DNA of 64,000 nucleotides from the NCBI RefSeq assembly GCF_964656455.1, contig NC_135721.1, forward strand, positions 80,146,754 to 80,210,753. The letters are read 5' to 3'. The position numbers were made by a program, and so were the translations under genes. Below, piece by piece: positions 51,826 to 62,600 of this stretch (position 1 is its first letter; each line of letters begins with the position of its first letter). The notes under the pieces were generated by a model. It did no database searches and was not told the DNA's origin. It saw only the letters and a list, made by a program, of their open reading frames with translations. This DNA is from Halichoerus grypus. Its lineage: Eukaryota; Chordata; Mammalia; Carnivora; Phocidae.

Positions 51826-53029
51826 TCCACCTGTGCTCTACTCCTGCCCTCCTTCTTCACAGGACTCCACGAAGCCCAGGGATCTGCCCTGCCTGCAGCC
51901 ACATGCCCAGGGCAGGCAGTGGGCCTCAGTCCCCGGAGGGGAGGCTGATCCTGTGTGCCAAGTCCCTGGCTGAGCTGTGGCTGGTCCAGGCACCAGCCTG
52001 GCATGCAATTCTGGCCCCTGAGGTGACAAGAGAAGTGTGTGAGGGTGGTCTAGAGCAAACAGAAGGGGACAAAACCCTCCTTTCTGTTATTAAGTCTTGT
52101 CACGACGATATGATGCCATCACCACCCATTCAGATTCCAAATGTACCACTCGTGTCGTTTACGTAGAGCTGCCTGTGACATGCCGCTGAAGCCACAACTG
52201 ATATGATGTTCTTTCCTCAGGACCACACACCACTCTGCACAGTTGCTGCTAACTACCCATAAGGCTCACAGCCTGGGTTTACAAGATGGCGGCCTCAAAC
52301 TGGAAGAGCATCTGCAGCCAGGGGGCAGATGGATCTAGCAAGTGAGTGCTACTTAAGTTCAGGACCTTGGTCTCTCATTAACTGGGTTTGTTATAGAGCG
52401 AGAGGCCTCCCCTAACCACGAAGCTGGTAGCCTGTCAGCCCAAAGTTCACCTTTCAAGAACACCCCTATTCCTTGTGTGTCTCTGAGCAAGGAAATCTTG
52501 GCGCCTCCACTGCCCCATTCACCGAGCCGTAGTAAGGAACAGGTGAGATGAATTCCCATCAGCTGACTCAAGCCCTGGCACACACGGGCACTCAGTGAAC
52601 ACCTGGCCCACAGCGCTCTCAGTGAATGGTAACTTTAGATTATTCACTGACCAGCCACAACCTGAAACACAACACTGCTGTAAGTCTCAGAGGTGCTGTT
52701 TCCACACCCAGGGGCCTTCTGAAAACAGACCCAAAAGGACTTCACTGTGACTCATCTGTCATGTCTCCAAAGGCTGGTGTCTGCCCTTGTCATCACAGAG
52801 ACCACAAGTCAACCACTTGTCCGCTGTCCTTCTGAGCTGTCTGGCTTTTCTGTGAGGGCCTCCAGGCACTGGGCCATTTCCTCTGGAGTCCTTATTCTAT
52901 CCAAGACCAAACAACAACAAAACCCTAATGATACAGCCCAGCAGAACAGAATAGAAAGGGCAGGGGAACGAGCCTGAGAACATACCCAGAACCCAACGCT
53001 TCCTGGCTCTCTGACTTGACCATTTTGCC
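51826..53029. other. Intron sequence, no gene seen
   Basis: Unique. Short frames at 51816-52166 on both strands are unsupported. Confidence 0.5.
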
Positions 53030-53150
53030 CATATATCAGTCCCTCTTGGTTAATTATGCCACCCACCTCACAGGATTATGGTGAGCTTTCTATAAGCAAC
53101 ATATGCCAAAGCGCCCAGCACATGGTAGGCACTCAGTAATTGTTCACACA
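53030..53150 (+). mobile_element. MIR tail relic, forward
   Basis: CCACCTCACAGGATTATGGT, AAAGCGCCCAGCACATGGTA and GGCACTCAGTAATTGTTCAC match the MIR 3' half. Confidence 0.75.
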
Positions 53151-54153
53151 GAAAAATCTCAAACATAAGCTGCCCAAATTTTGACGACTAAAGAACACAC
53201 ACTGATTTGCATCCAGATACCACAGACTCTCTCTGAACTGGTGTCCCGAGAGGTGACCAGCTGGACCGGTCAACTCCCCATCTCCTCCATACGATGGCCT
53301 AAAGCACTCAACCCCTCGGAAGGCTCAGCCTGGCCCACTGCTGTCCAAGCCCTCACACCTGCCCAGGGACGCCTGTGCTTACTTGGAATTCACTGGCTTG
53401 ATTCCCAACCATGTTTATGCAAATATACTGATAAATGGCAAACATAAACTTTAATGAAGTGTTATGTAAACAAAAGACATTTAGTGCAAAAGAAGTCACT
53501 CCTTGGAAAAACACGGTGACCACTCAGGAAATACTCACCAAAGACAGACCTCTTTAAAATCATCAAACTGGGCAAAAACAAAACCGTACGACATTAAGTG
53601 GGAACTGTTTAAAATCTAGAAGGTGCTCCATTCAGAATTCTTTGAAAGTCTCTTTGTCCTCCATTTGAAAGAAACAAATAGGAAATCATAAACTCTGCCT
53701 GTGGTTTAAGTCAACTTGGAACTCAAAGACAAGTCCTTAGCCCTGCATCCAAAACATGGTGAACACAAATATGTATGTGTTTATAAAATAAAACATTTAA
53801 TAGATATCAGTTGTATGAGTCTCTAATTTATTTGACTTTTCCCATTACAGGGTCCCAGTCACACCAGCTGAGAGATACAGAAGAGATTTCTAGTTGAAAC
53901 ATATCCCAAAGTACTTCAAGGTACACGACCCAGACAAAGCAGGCTCTAATGCTTACATGTTATATCATCAACAGCATTACCCAAATTTTCTACAGTTCTT
54001 TAATTTGTAAAAATGCCTGTCCTCTTCACCTTCATAGAGTCATGGATGGACACCAATCCAGTGTCCTCAGGAATCTCCTGCGAGCAGCCTGGGTTCCAAG
54101 TCCACAGTAAATTCTGTGCATGCCCAAATATAAGGCAAGAGATTTTCCCCCAC

Positions 54154-54180
54154 AAAAAAAAAAAAAAAAAAAAAAAAAAA
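54154..54180 (+). repeat. Poly-A run (27 A)
   Basis: Twenty-seven consecutive A without a recognisable SINE or L1 body upstream. It could be an orphan tail or a grown mononucleotide repeat. Confidence 0.85.
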
Positions 54181-54630
54181 TCACTCAAAAAATTATAATT
54201 GTCTTACATTAGGGTTCTTATGAAAGCATATTAAAAAGTACTCTTGAAATTACTCAATTTGGAACTACAAAACCCTTTTAAGAAAACATGTTGCCCCAAA
54301 ACACCTCAACCAATGCTAGTTGGGGGAGTTATAGGGGTCACTTCACACAACTGTAAAAACAAAACAAAAACAAGTTAGGCTGAGAAACTTAGCACACATT
54401 TAGCAACTGCAACGGTTGGACACTTCTGTTAAAACAGGACTTTTTAAAAGATCACTTTCAGAAGCAACACATAACAGCAAGTATTTCCCAACAGGCAAAC
54501 AAAAAAACCAAAACCAACAGTCCTAACCTTAGGCAGTGGGTATCTGTAACTTGGTATAAAATTTCCAAGGGCAGCATAATTAACTGATTCAAAAAGTGCC
54601 TCATCTCAAATGGCTCAAGTGAAAGCAGAG

Positions 54631-54690
54631 CTGAGAGGTTCTGCTAACCAGGCTGGAATTCTGCTGAGAGGTTCTGCTAACCAGGCTAGA
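54631..54690 (+). repeat. 33-base tandem duplication
   Basis: The unit CTGAGAGGTTCTGCTAACCA GGCT recurs at 54631-54654 and 54664-54687 with no mismatch over 24 bases; the rest of the period is diverged. Confidence 0.85.
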
Positions 54691-57303
54691 GGATTCTAGG
54701 TGGCTCTGCTGAGAACCAAAACCCTGACGAAAAAGATGCCAGTGAAGAGTGTAGAAAAATTATTTCATGAACTCCAAGTGAAACCAAAACAAGAATTAAT
54801 CCATTTTATACATGATGCATTCCCAATGTCTAACTGTAAGTAAATGCACAATCTAAGCAGATATTTGTTTATCTACATACCTACAACATTTACATATCCC
54901 CATCGGTCCAAAAGAAGGTTTGAGGAGCATCTCACTAGGAAAATCGGAGATGGTCTTTCATTAACAGTCAACCTGCTACTAAGGCATATATGGTCTCTGC
55001 TGAATCATAACATGAGTGCCCATCTATTAAACAACATACAGCAACATCCAGCATTCAGCCTTGCTATGAGGAGTCAAAGCGATTCCAATAGACAGTAAAG
55101 TACCAAAAGCATATTTGCAAGTAATTTTCAGCTGAAGCATTTGCCTGTCAAATTTTAGGGTTGCTTAAAGTCCAACACTCCATGCAGGACTTCTGGCTGC
55201 CCAAGAAGACTCCCACTGACTTATACATCAGTGAGTAAAAAGTTAGAAGATATTATGATTCCCACCTTCACTGATTTTGCCTTTTGGAAAATGATCAAAT
55301 ATTGATCAAAAATTGGATTTAATTCAGACTCTTCCTGGAACCCAAACTCAGTCCTAATGAGGTGGGCCTGTGAAGAAAGGGGTGAGGGTCACACTCAGTT
55401 AACACAACAAAAAGAAAGAAACTGTGTTCTAAAGTTTTCCTGAAGCTCAGACAGCCATAAACAGTCTGATGCTCCATATGCCTATAGAGAAAGTCCACCA
55501 ATAATCCCAAGACCAGCCAACAAAAAATTAACTCCCTGTTACTGTCATTGCAAAAAGTTATCAGTTCAACCTCTGACAATATTTTTTACGCCACAAATGC
55601 CACAGAGTTCTAGGAGCTGCCTCAGGCTATGGCCTTTCAAATTTCAGAGGTTACCTCCTAACCTCCGATCAAACACAATTCACATAAAATGCAGTGGGAG
55701 GACATCTGTAAATACACGCTCATCAAAATGTCCTAGCGTTTAACTACAAACATCATTCCACAAACCATTCAGTTCTCCGAGCAAGAGGAGGTAACCCGCT
55801 TATTCTGCAAATAAAGACCTTTAATTATAATCCTTAGATGAAAACAGCAAGGACAGGAAGGAAAAGTTCGAAAATCAGGAACAAGCACATTCATAACTGG
55901 ATTTAATCACAATTAAAACCAAAGAAAAACTACTTAACTACCCGCCCTCCAGCAGTGATCCCAGGCATAAATATTCCTTGAGTATTCTTGACTGCCCATT
56001 ATTCTGTATCCATAGGAAACACCCAGTTTGACAAAGTAGGGCATTTATCTCTAATGCTCAATACCCAAGGGCTTAAGTTCTTAACCTCAAAGATGTTGTA
56101 GTACTGAGTAATTCAGATGGTTAGAATTTTCCCAGCTTCTCTGTATTATACATATTGGAAGGATTATTTAAATGGTTTATGCACCACCAGCTTCTTAAAC
56201 GGTCAAAAGTAGAGAAACAAGGTTGTGTTTTCTAAAATGAATGAAAATTACAATAGACCAGTAATGGGTTTTTTTAACCTTTAAATGGGATTTTCTACAT
56301 TTAAAGAAAATATAAAACATGAGTACTTGCTTCTCACTTAACCCAGCATCCTGCAGGCTTTCCTCCCCCCTCCATAATAGTAACAGCAGCAGAAGGTGTG
56401 AAAGGACACCTTCTAAATAACTTCTGAAACCAAATCACTGAAACCCCAAGATAAAGCCTTTCACTGAAATAGAAACAGTGAAAGACGTGGTACAATGTAG
56501 CTGCACAAAAAAACTCAAATAATGTCCCACCTGGGAATGCAACCCTGCCTGAGGGCCCACAAGAGGTCTAGGGCTTCCTGACAGACCAAGTCCAAGAAGG
56601 CTGGGCCAAATATTCCTTCCGCCTCCAGGAGAACTTCTTCTCTCCTGTTACACGAGTTTGCAATTTATGTTCTTCCAACCCCCAGTCACACAATTCCCTC
56701 TGCCCAATCCTCTCTGGCCAGACATGCAGGCAGGAGGCCCAGAGTCTCCCCCCCCCCCCCACCCGCGGCCAGAACCCAGAAAACGCTAAACACTAACCTC
56801 ACCGAAGGCCAGCAGAGGGTGTGTGCAGGGCTAGTCCGGGGGTCCAGCGGAAGAGACTGTTTCTGGGGAGATGGGAGGGCCCAGCAAAGTTAAAAAGGTG
56901 GAGAAACAGGCCCTGCCAGCAGAGGGACTGTAGGGACGAGAGATTAGCAGGGGAGAGGAAAGCAAGTCCACCCTGGGGCAGGATGGGGTGTCACCACATA
57001 TGAACAAGTGGCAAGGTTCCCTAGGACTGCATGCTGGCACACAGCAAGTGCAGGTGGCGCGAAATGGGATTCCAGAGAGGAGGACGGATAGACGGCAGGT
57101 GCATTTCAGAGGGAAAGGGGACGGGACTGCAAGGAGGGGGTGGGGGGGGACACGGTGTCCAAGAGTTGGCAACTGGGACTTGAGGGGTTACACTCACGGA
57201 GTCCCTGGAGAAAAGCTAGTTGGAGAAAGAAGAGCAAGGCGAAGGCCATTGGGGGGCCACCTCTGGTCTTCCCTGCCCTTCATCACTGCCCCCTACGCAC
57301 ACG

Positions 57304-57321
57304 CCCCCCCCCCCCCCCCCC
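57304..57321. repeat. Poly-C run (18 C on +, G on the sense strand) in intron 1
   Basis: An uninterrupted run of 18 C begins 42 bases inside intron 1. On the transcribed sense strand it is an 18-G run, able to form G-quadruplex structure. Its length is likely unstable between individuals and prone to sequencing error. Confidence 0.9.
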
Positions 57322-57362
57322 GTACACACACACTGTGGCGCCGCGCCGTGAAGCAGATACCC

Positions 57363-57364
57363 AC
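57363..57364 (-). other. SH3RF3: Splice donor of SH3RF3 exon 1
   Basis: On the minus strand the exon ends GCAAAG and the intron begins GTGGGTATC, a good donor. The cut leaves the frame in phase 0 after Lys194. Reading on into the intron gives 23 unrelated residues, then a TAG at 57295-57293, as expected for non-coding sequence. The next exon should begin with the linker leading to the first SH3 domain. Confidence 0.88.
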
Positions 57365-57946
57365 CTTTGCCACGGGCGCACTCCTGCTGGTCGCCAGCTC
57401 GCGCAGGCTGGCGGTGGCGCTGCCGGCCGCCGCAGGGAGGAAGACTGGGGAGCCGGGGGCGCTGCCCGCCGCGCTGCCCCCGCCACCCACGAGCGCCGAG
57501 GCCGCCCCCGAGCCGGAGCCGGGGCCGGGGCGCGCGGGCGGGCTACCGCCGGGGCTGGCACCAGCGCGGGGCCGCTGGCGGATGCCGTCCAGCAGGCGCA
57601 CCAGCAGGATGTTGGCGGGCAGCTCGTCCACGCCGCAGCCCACCAGGATGCGGCACTCAGGGCAGCGCAGTTCGTGGCGCGAGCACACGATGCTCTCCAG
57701 ACAGCGGCGGCAGAAAGTGTGCTGACACGGCAGCACCTTGGCCGTGGTGTCCAGGCGCTCCAGGCACACCGAGCACTCCAGCAGGTCCAGCAACGACGAC
57801 TCGTCCATGTCCTCGCCCACCGCCGCCGCCGCCGTGGCCGCCGCCCGCCGCCGCCGCCGCTCACCCGGCCTGTCGTCGTCGCCCTCGCTCTGCGCAGCAG
57901 CGGCGGCCGCCTTGGACGCGCACAGCCAGGACGCTCCGAGCAGCAT
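57365..57946 (-). CDS. SH3RF3: SH3RF3 (POSH2) first coding exon, RING-finger E3 ubiquitin ligase scaffold
   Basis: This exon encodes residues 1-194, starting [12 protein letters not shown] and ending [10 protein letters not shown]3HC4 RING finger is complete: C58, C61, C74, H76, C79, C82, C95 and C98. It is flanked by the POSH-family stretches [20 protein letters not shown] and [20 protein letters not shown]. Residues 13-18 are poly-Ala, residues 31-42 are Arg/Ala-rich, and about 128-180 is a Gly/Pro/Ala/Ser linker. POSH proteins use the RING to recruit E2 enzymes for ubiquitination and scaffold Rac/JNK signalling through four SH3 domains in the cytosol; those SH3 exons lie outside the visible sequence. 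The N-terminal leader and Cys/Arg choices within the RING ([22 protein letters not shown]) fit SH3RF3 rather than its paralogue SH3RF1, whose protein begins at the equivalent of M47. The exon ends in phase 0 at a GTGGGT donor. Identification is from remembered family sequence. Confidence 0.95.
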
Positions 57947-58275
57947 GGGGGAGGCGCCGGCGGCGGCCGCGCGCAGCTGCCTACGTCCCGGGGCCGGAGC
58001 GGGGCCCGCCGCGGGCAGCGGGCATCAGGATCGTGGGTTGCGCCAGCACTTCCTTCACCCGGACTGGCGGCCCGAGGCTCCTGCCGCGGCAGTGCCAAGT
58101 GCTGCGCTGATTGGCCTGCGTGGTGAGCACCGGAGTTCCGCGCCCCGCGAGCCAACTCCCGGCCAGCCGAGCCCACCCAGTCCTTCGGAGTGCGGCGCCC
58201 GCGTCTGCGGGTTACACCTGTCCTGTCGCCTGTTCGCCCCACGCCGCGCGGGGGCCCAGGGGCACCGCCGGGCAC
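57947..58275 (-). other. SH3RF3: Likely 5' UTR and proximal promoter of SH3RF3, with an upstream ATG in another frame
   Basis: This GC-rich stretch precedes the coding start. An ATG at 58275 opens the +1 frame relative to SH3RF3 and stays open through the whole exon. Whether it is transcribed depends on the unknown start site. The context of M1 itself is weak (C at -3, C at +4). Confidence 0.5.
58110..58114 (-). promoter_or_regulatory. CCAAT box candidate upstream of SH3RF3
   Basis: The plus strand reads ATTGG, so CCAAT faces the gene about 165 bases upstream of the coding start, inside the CpG island. An NF-Y site would fit a start of transcription between here and the ATG. A single 5-base match is weak on its own. 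Confidence 0.4.
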
Positions 58276-59413
58276 AACACTCAGCCGGCGCTGCGCTCGC
58301 AGTGGCCACCCGCGGCCCCGAGCCCCGCGGCAGGAAGTGCGGGGAGCTGCCGGTCCGGTCCCCGGGGAGACCGGGGCTCAGCGTGCGCGCTCACCCGCGC
58401 CGCTGGTGGGCCGCACCGCCCCCGCGGCGCCTCCATGCGCCCTGGGCCTGTCCACGAGTCCTTGCCCCCTACCCCCCAGCGGGTTCAGCTGGACCTTCCT
58501 CTTCCTCGGCCGCGAGCACGTGCGCGGGCAGCGCGCAGAGGTCACGGTCAGTGAGGAGCGCAGGAAAGGAGACGCTGCGCCCACTGGACCTCCCTACGCC
58601 TGGGCGCACACCGGCGACTAGTCCTGTCCCTTAGGGCACCTCTAGGGCTCCCGGGAACTCCGTGCGCGCCCTCCGGCGCAGGCTCGGCCCTGTCCCCTCC
58701 GGGCGCCTGGAGTCTTAGCTCCAGCTCTCAGCGAACCTCACAGAGGGATGCTTCCTCCCGACGCTGCCGCGAAGGAAAGTTTGGGCGGTGTTATCCCGAC
58801 TGCCTTTCTCGCCAGCGCCGGCAAGCAGCTTGGGAACAGGGCCAACACCCGGGCATCCTCCTCGACGACTCCCCGCAGCGCTCCCGGTCGGGTCCCCCTT
58901 CCAGGCGGTGCGCAGAAGTGACAAGCCTGGAGCTGCGGGTATGGGTGCGGGGACGCCCCACGAAGCAGAAGGGAAAGGCGCTCGGGTTGGCTGAGGCGCC
59001 CTCGACTCCTCCCGGCGGCAGCCCCCCCTCCCCGGAGTCGCTGGTCCGAGGCCGGCGCCGCTGCCCGCTGGACCCGCACCCTTGCGCAGGGCACCCGGCT
59101 CCGCGCCGCGCCTACTGCGGCGCAGTCTCGTGAACCCCGCTCCAGTCTCTCCTCGGGAAGCGCAGAGGAAAGGGAATTCGCGCTCTCCTTCCCGACGCCC
59201 CGGCTTCTGGGAGCGTCAGAGCAACGGAAGTACGTACGGAGGACCGGGAGCCGCAGGGAAGTTTGGCAGTGGGCTGGGGTCGACCGCGAAGATTCCCTGC
59301 AGTGCGCTGCCCCCTCGTGGCCGCTTCGGGTTCCCAGCGCGCCCTGTTCCCATCCTGGCCCGGCCCCGCACAAACCATGGGCCAAGGGCTAGATGCTACA
59401 AAGCCAGATAGTT

Positions 59414-59620
59414 TTGGGGTATTTGGGGTACTTTTTTAAAAGATTTTATTTATTTATTTGAGAGAGAGCGAGCGAGCGAGCAAGAGAGCACAAGCAGGGG
59501 GAGAGGCAGAGGGAGAAGAGAAGCAGGCTCCCCGCCGAGCAGGGAGCCTGGTGCGGGGCTGGATCCCAACACCCCGAGATCATGACCTGACCCGAACCGA
59601 CTGACCCACCCAGGCACCCC
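59414..59620 (-). mobile_element. Can-SINE, reverse, at the CpG island edge
   Basis: AAAAGATTTTATTTATTTAT, a (GAGC)n patch, GAGCAGGGAGCCTGGTGCGG and CCACCCAGGCACCCC form a reversed SINE. The duplication AAAGCCAGATAGTT is perfect at 59400-59413 and 59621-59634. It sits about 1.5 kb upstream of the SH3RF3 start codon. Confidence 0.93.
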
Positions 59621-59634
59621 AAAGCCAGATAGTT

Positions 59635-62600
59635 CTTGCCAGGGCTAATAGCAGAAGAGGTGTTGAGGGCCCGCCTACCAGCCAAGCTAACCTGTGGTTC
59701 GTGAAATTAAGAGTACCTTTTTCGACTTTTCAGGGAGAAAGTAATATTTGTTGTGGCTTAAATGCCAAGAACGTGCCTATGCATTATTTCTTTTTAATCC
59801 TCTAAACAGCCCTGTGAGATAATTATTTTAACCTCATTTTACATGTGAGGGAGATAAGGTTTATAGTTATGAAATCATTGAGGCTGAATTTTGTTAATTT
59901 TTGTGTCTCCAGAACCTAATACATACTAAGATCACATTCCATTGGATTATGGAATATGGAGCTTCCCTATAGGCTACATATTTTTACTCTGTAAGATCCC
60001 CAGGGCAAGGGCAGTTCTTGGCACATAGTATGTGCTCAATGAAGATTTGTAGAAATAATGAAATAAAGGTCTCAGAATCATCACCTAATGGTGTTTTGAA
60101 CATGCATCTTAACATCTCAGTTCCAGGTATCCTGAGCTCATACCAGGTTGCCAGTTCCTAGAAACCTGGCGAGCTACTTTGTGGATGTCTTGATGGTGTG
60201 GATTTCAGTATGTATTATTCACATGAGCACTGGCTACCCTGTGAGATGGATGGCATCCCTGAGCTGCCTGGCTGACTGGAACCTGGGAGCAGACTTCCCA
60301 GGAGGGCCAGAGGCCATGTCACAGTGCCCAGAAGCACCTTCACGTTTTCCTGCTTTTACTCTTTGACTCTCCCTCAGGAACAACAAAGGGGAATTCTCAA
60401 GAGGACCCACAGAATGTTTGATCCAAAAGCAGGTGGCATGCCAGAAACCAAACCAGGTTTAAAATGAGGAGAATAGACTGAGAATCAGGAGCACCTCACA
60501 GGACCCCAGGTTAAGAGCTGGACCAGCTTATTGCAGAGGGACCACAGTGTGTCTTGCTCTCCATTCTTCTCTCTATGATGTTATGCTCTTTCCATCTCTT
60601 ACACCTGCTGCCTCTACTCTCCCAACCCACATGATAGGAAACACTGTTAAAGCTCCAAAAGCATTTCATCCGATGGCTTCAGTCACTGAAAAAAGATATT
60701 CATCTGATGCTGTCATGGGCTGGAAGTTTTAAAACCCTATCATCTAGCTTGGCCCAGATGGTCACTCTCTGGACCACAATGTGCTGGCCACAGGAGCAGG
60801 ATCATCTAAAACCTGGCAGCACACTCAGGCATCACACAGGAGGAGAGGTAAGAATTTCTAGGATAAGGGGCATGCCATGCAGACAGGACAATAGACGCAC
60901 ATGCCAGGGACTCAGAGTCACCCTTCTGTGCTCAGCTTCCCTCTCTATGGAGGCCATGCAAAAGCAAGCGCAGGGCCACTGAGCCCCACCTTTCTCAGAC
61001 CTCCTCTGCTTCTACTCTACCCCTTTATAGCTCCTGCCTTAACCAACTCCCACAGCAGACAGGTTGCAATCCCAAATGTACTCAGAGGCAACACAGGGCA
61101 TGGAAATTCATGAAGCAGTGCAAAGTGGATGAAGCAATAGAGCATGGCAGGGCCTGCACCTTGCAAAGGGGGTGGTGTTACTCAACTCCAGCCAATCACA
61201 TGTGGCCTCGAGAAAAGGAGGGCTTAGTATTGCCAGATCTTCCTACTTTTCAAAAGAAGTTGGAAGGCCTGCTTTTTCATGTGAGATCTCCTGATGTTCA
61301 ATAGTTGGCAACCGATTCAGTTCTCAAAAAAAACACCATATTAGCCAAACAAAATGAATGCATGGCCAAATTGGCCCACAGGCCACCAGCTTGCAGTCTG
61401 AGATTGAAGTAGCCAAGTAAAATGTACTACAGTATAAAAGAACTTAAGGGTGTGAACTAAATAGTTCAAGTATTACAAATACAGTGTTATATTACTCAGT
61501 TAAATGTGCACATGTTCAATAAGGCAACTATATAAGTCAATGATTGAGAAGACCTGGCTTAACAGCCACTCATAGGAAAAGATCTTGGGAATTGAATCGA
61601 CCACAAGCATAATGTGAGCCAACATGAGTCATCAACGTAGTATGACTGCCTAGAAAAGCAATGAAATCTTATGATGCATTAATGGAAGTTAAGGGACTGA
61701 ATATGGAAAGAAATAATCGCATCATACCTTGGGCTTGTCAGACCCTATTTGCAGGATTACTGTCAATTCTGGATACCAAATATTAATGACAGGTGGTAAT
61801 TGGATCTAGAAGCCTCACCCATGAGTTTAGGATGAAGGAAGAGGTGTCTGTCCAAAGAAGAGAAAGCTCAGAGGAAACAGGATGGGTTGCTGTATGTCAG
61901 GTTTTTGGCTGCCCAAGATCTGAACTCCTTCTTAGATTTGGGAGATTATCCACTTGGTGAAATTTGTTTTTCCAACTGGGGTGTGGGGATGTGACTCAGG
62001 CTCTGCCCGTTGAGAACTGCCCCCATCCCCCGTGCCCTGAGAGGTGGAAGGAGTGTGGCAGATGCAGCATCATGGAGTTCCAGCTGCAGGCGCACGTCGG
62101 GGAGGACAGAGGGGCCAGCCACGTGGTATCTCGAGGGGAGGGGACAACTGTTGTCATGAGACCAGCCCCGGGCATGATTGGCATGGTGAGCCTGGGCGTG
62201 GCCCCCACTGCTTTGCCAGACTTCCTGGTGATCCTGTGGATGTCTCAGTTTTCCTTAAATAGTTTCTTTTTTGTTAAATCAGCCAGAGTCTGTCTCTCTT
62301 GTTTGTAACAGGGTACTCTAATTGATACACATTATCTATTATGAAACAGAGACTGGTGAAGGCCCTCAATATGAGACAATTGTCACTATGCTGAACAGCA
62401 AGTCCTCTTGGCTTTCATGCTGGAAAGGTATCCAAGGGAGCCACCCGGAGCACCGTCCATTCGTTCCACAAACAGTTCCTGAGTGCATTGTACATCAGGT
62501 GCCAGGTGAGAGCGGAGCCTGCAGACCAGGACCGGCAGTGGGGTGCAGTGAGGAGAGCCTGTCTGTGTGTGTGCAGGAACCCTAACGGGGCCAACTCAGG

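Larger units (their letters stand above)
53151..57300. other. Repeat-poor intron sequence next to exon 1
   Basis: Unique, largely AT-rich up to 56500, becoming GC-rich near the CpG island. It contains an A run, a 33-base tandem duplication and a C run at about 56750-56761. No gene seen. Confidence 0.5.
1..57364 (-). other. SH3RF3: 5' part of SH3RF3 intron 1
   Basis: Everything left of the exon 1 donor should be intron 1, because no SH3-type coding block (ALY-Y, WYHGE or WWxG-like signatures) is seen in any frame. The intron continues beyond the window edge. It contains common mammalian repeats and long unique stretches; the open frames in it are short, unsupported and often cross repeats. 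A small unrelated exon or an intronic lncRNA cannot be excluded. Confidence 0.8.
57330..59390. promoter_or_regulatory. SH3RF3: CpG island with SH3RF3 promoter, 5' UTR and exon 1
   Basis: CpG dinucleotides are dense from just left of exon 1 to about 59390 and drop sharply on both sides, where sequence becomes AT-rich or SINE-derived. No TATA box is apparent near the coding start. A CCAAT box, GC-box-like CCGCCCCC at 58416-58423 and an E-box CACGTG at 58517-58522 are present. A TATA-less, dispersed-start CpG promoter reading leftward is the natural inference. The transcription start cannot be placed from sequence alone. Such islands often also fire divergent non-coding transcripts rightward. 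Confidence 0.85.

Noticed and set aside
57293..57364. Extension of the SH3RF3 exon to the TAG at 57293
   Set aside because: A good GTGGGT donor sits exactly where the known protein homology ends, and the following 23 residues are low-complexity and unlike the family.
57140..58126. 328-codon plus-strand frame across the CpG island
   Set aside because: It is the antisense shadow of SH3RF3 exon 1 in stop-poor GC-rich DNA, with Arg/Ala/Pro-rich sequence and no domain.
61964..62308. 114-codon frame upstream of SH3RF3
   Set aside because: No domain, low complexity of support, and the region resembles an old dispersed repeat.
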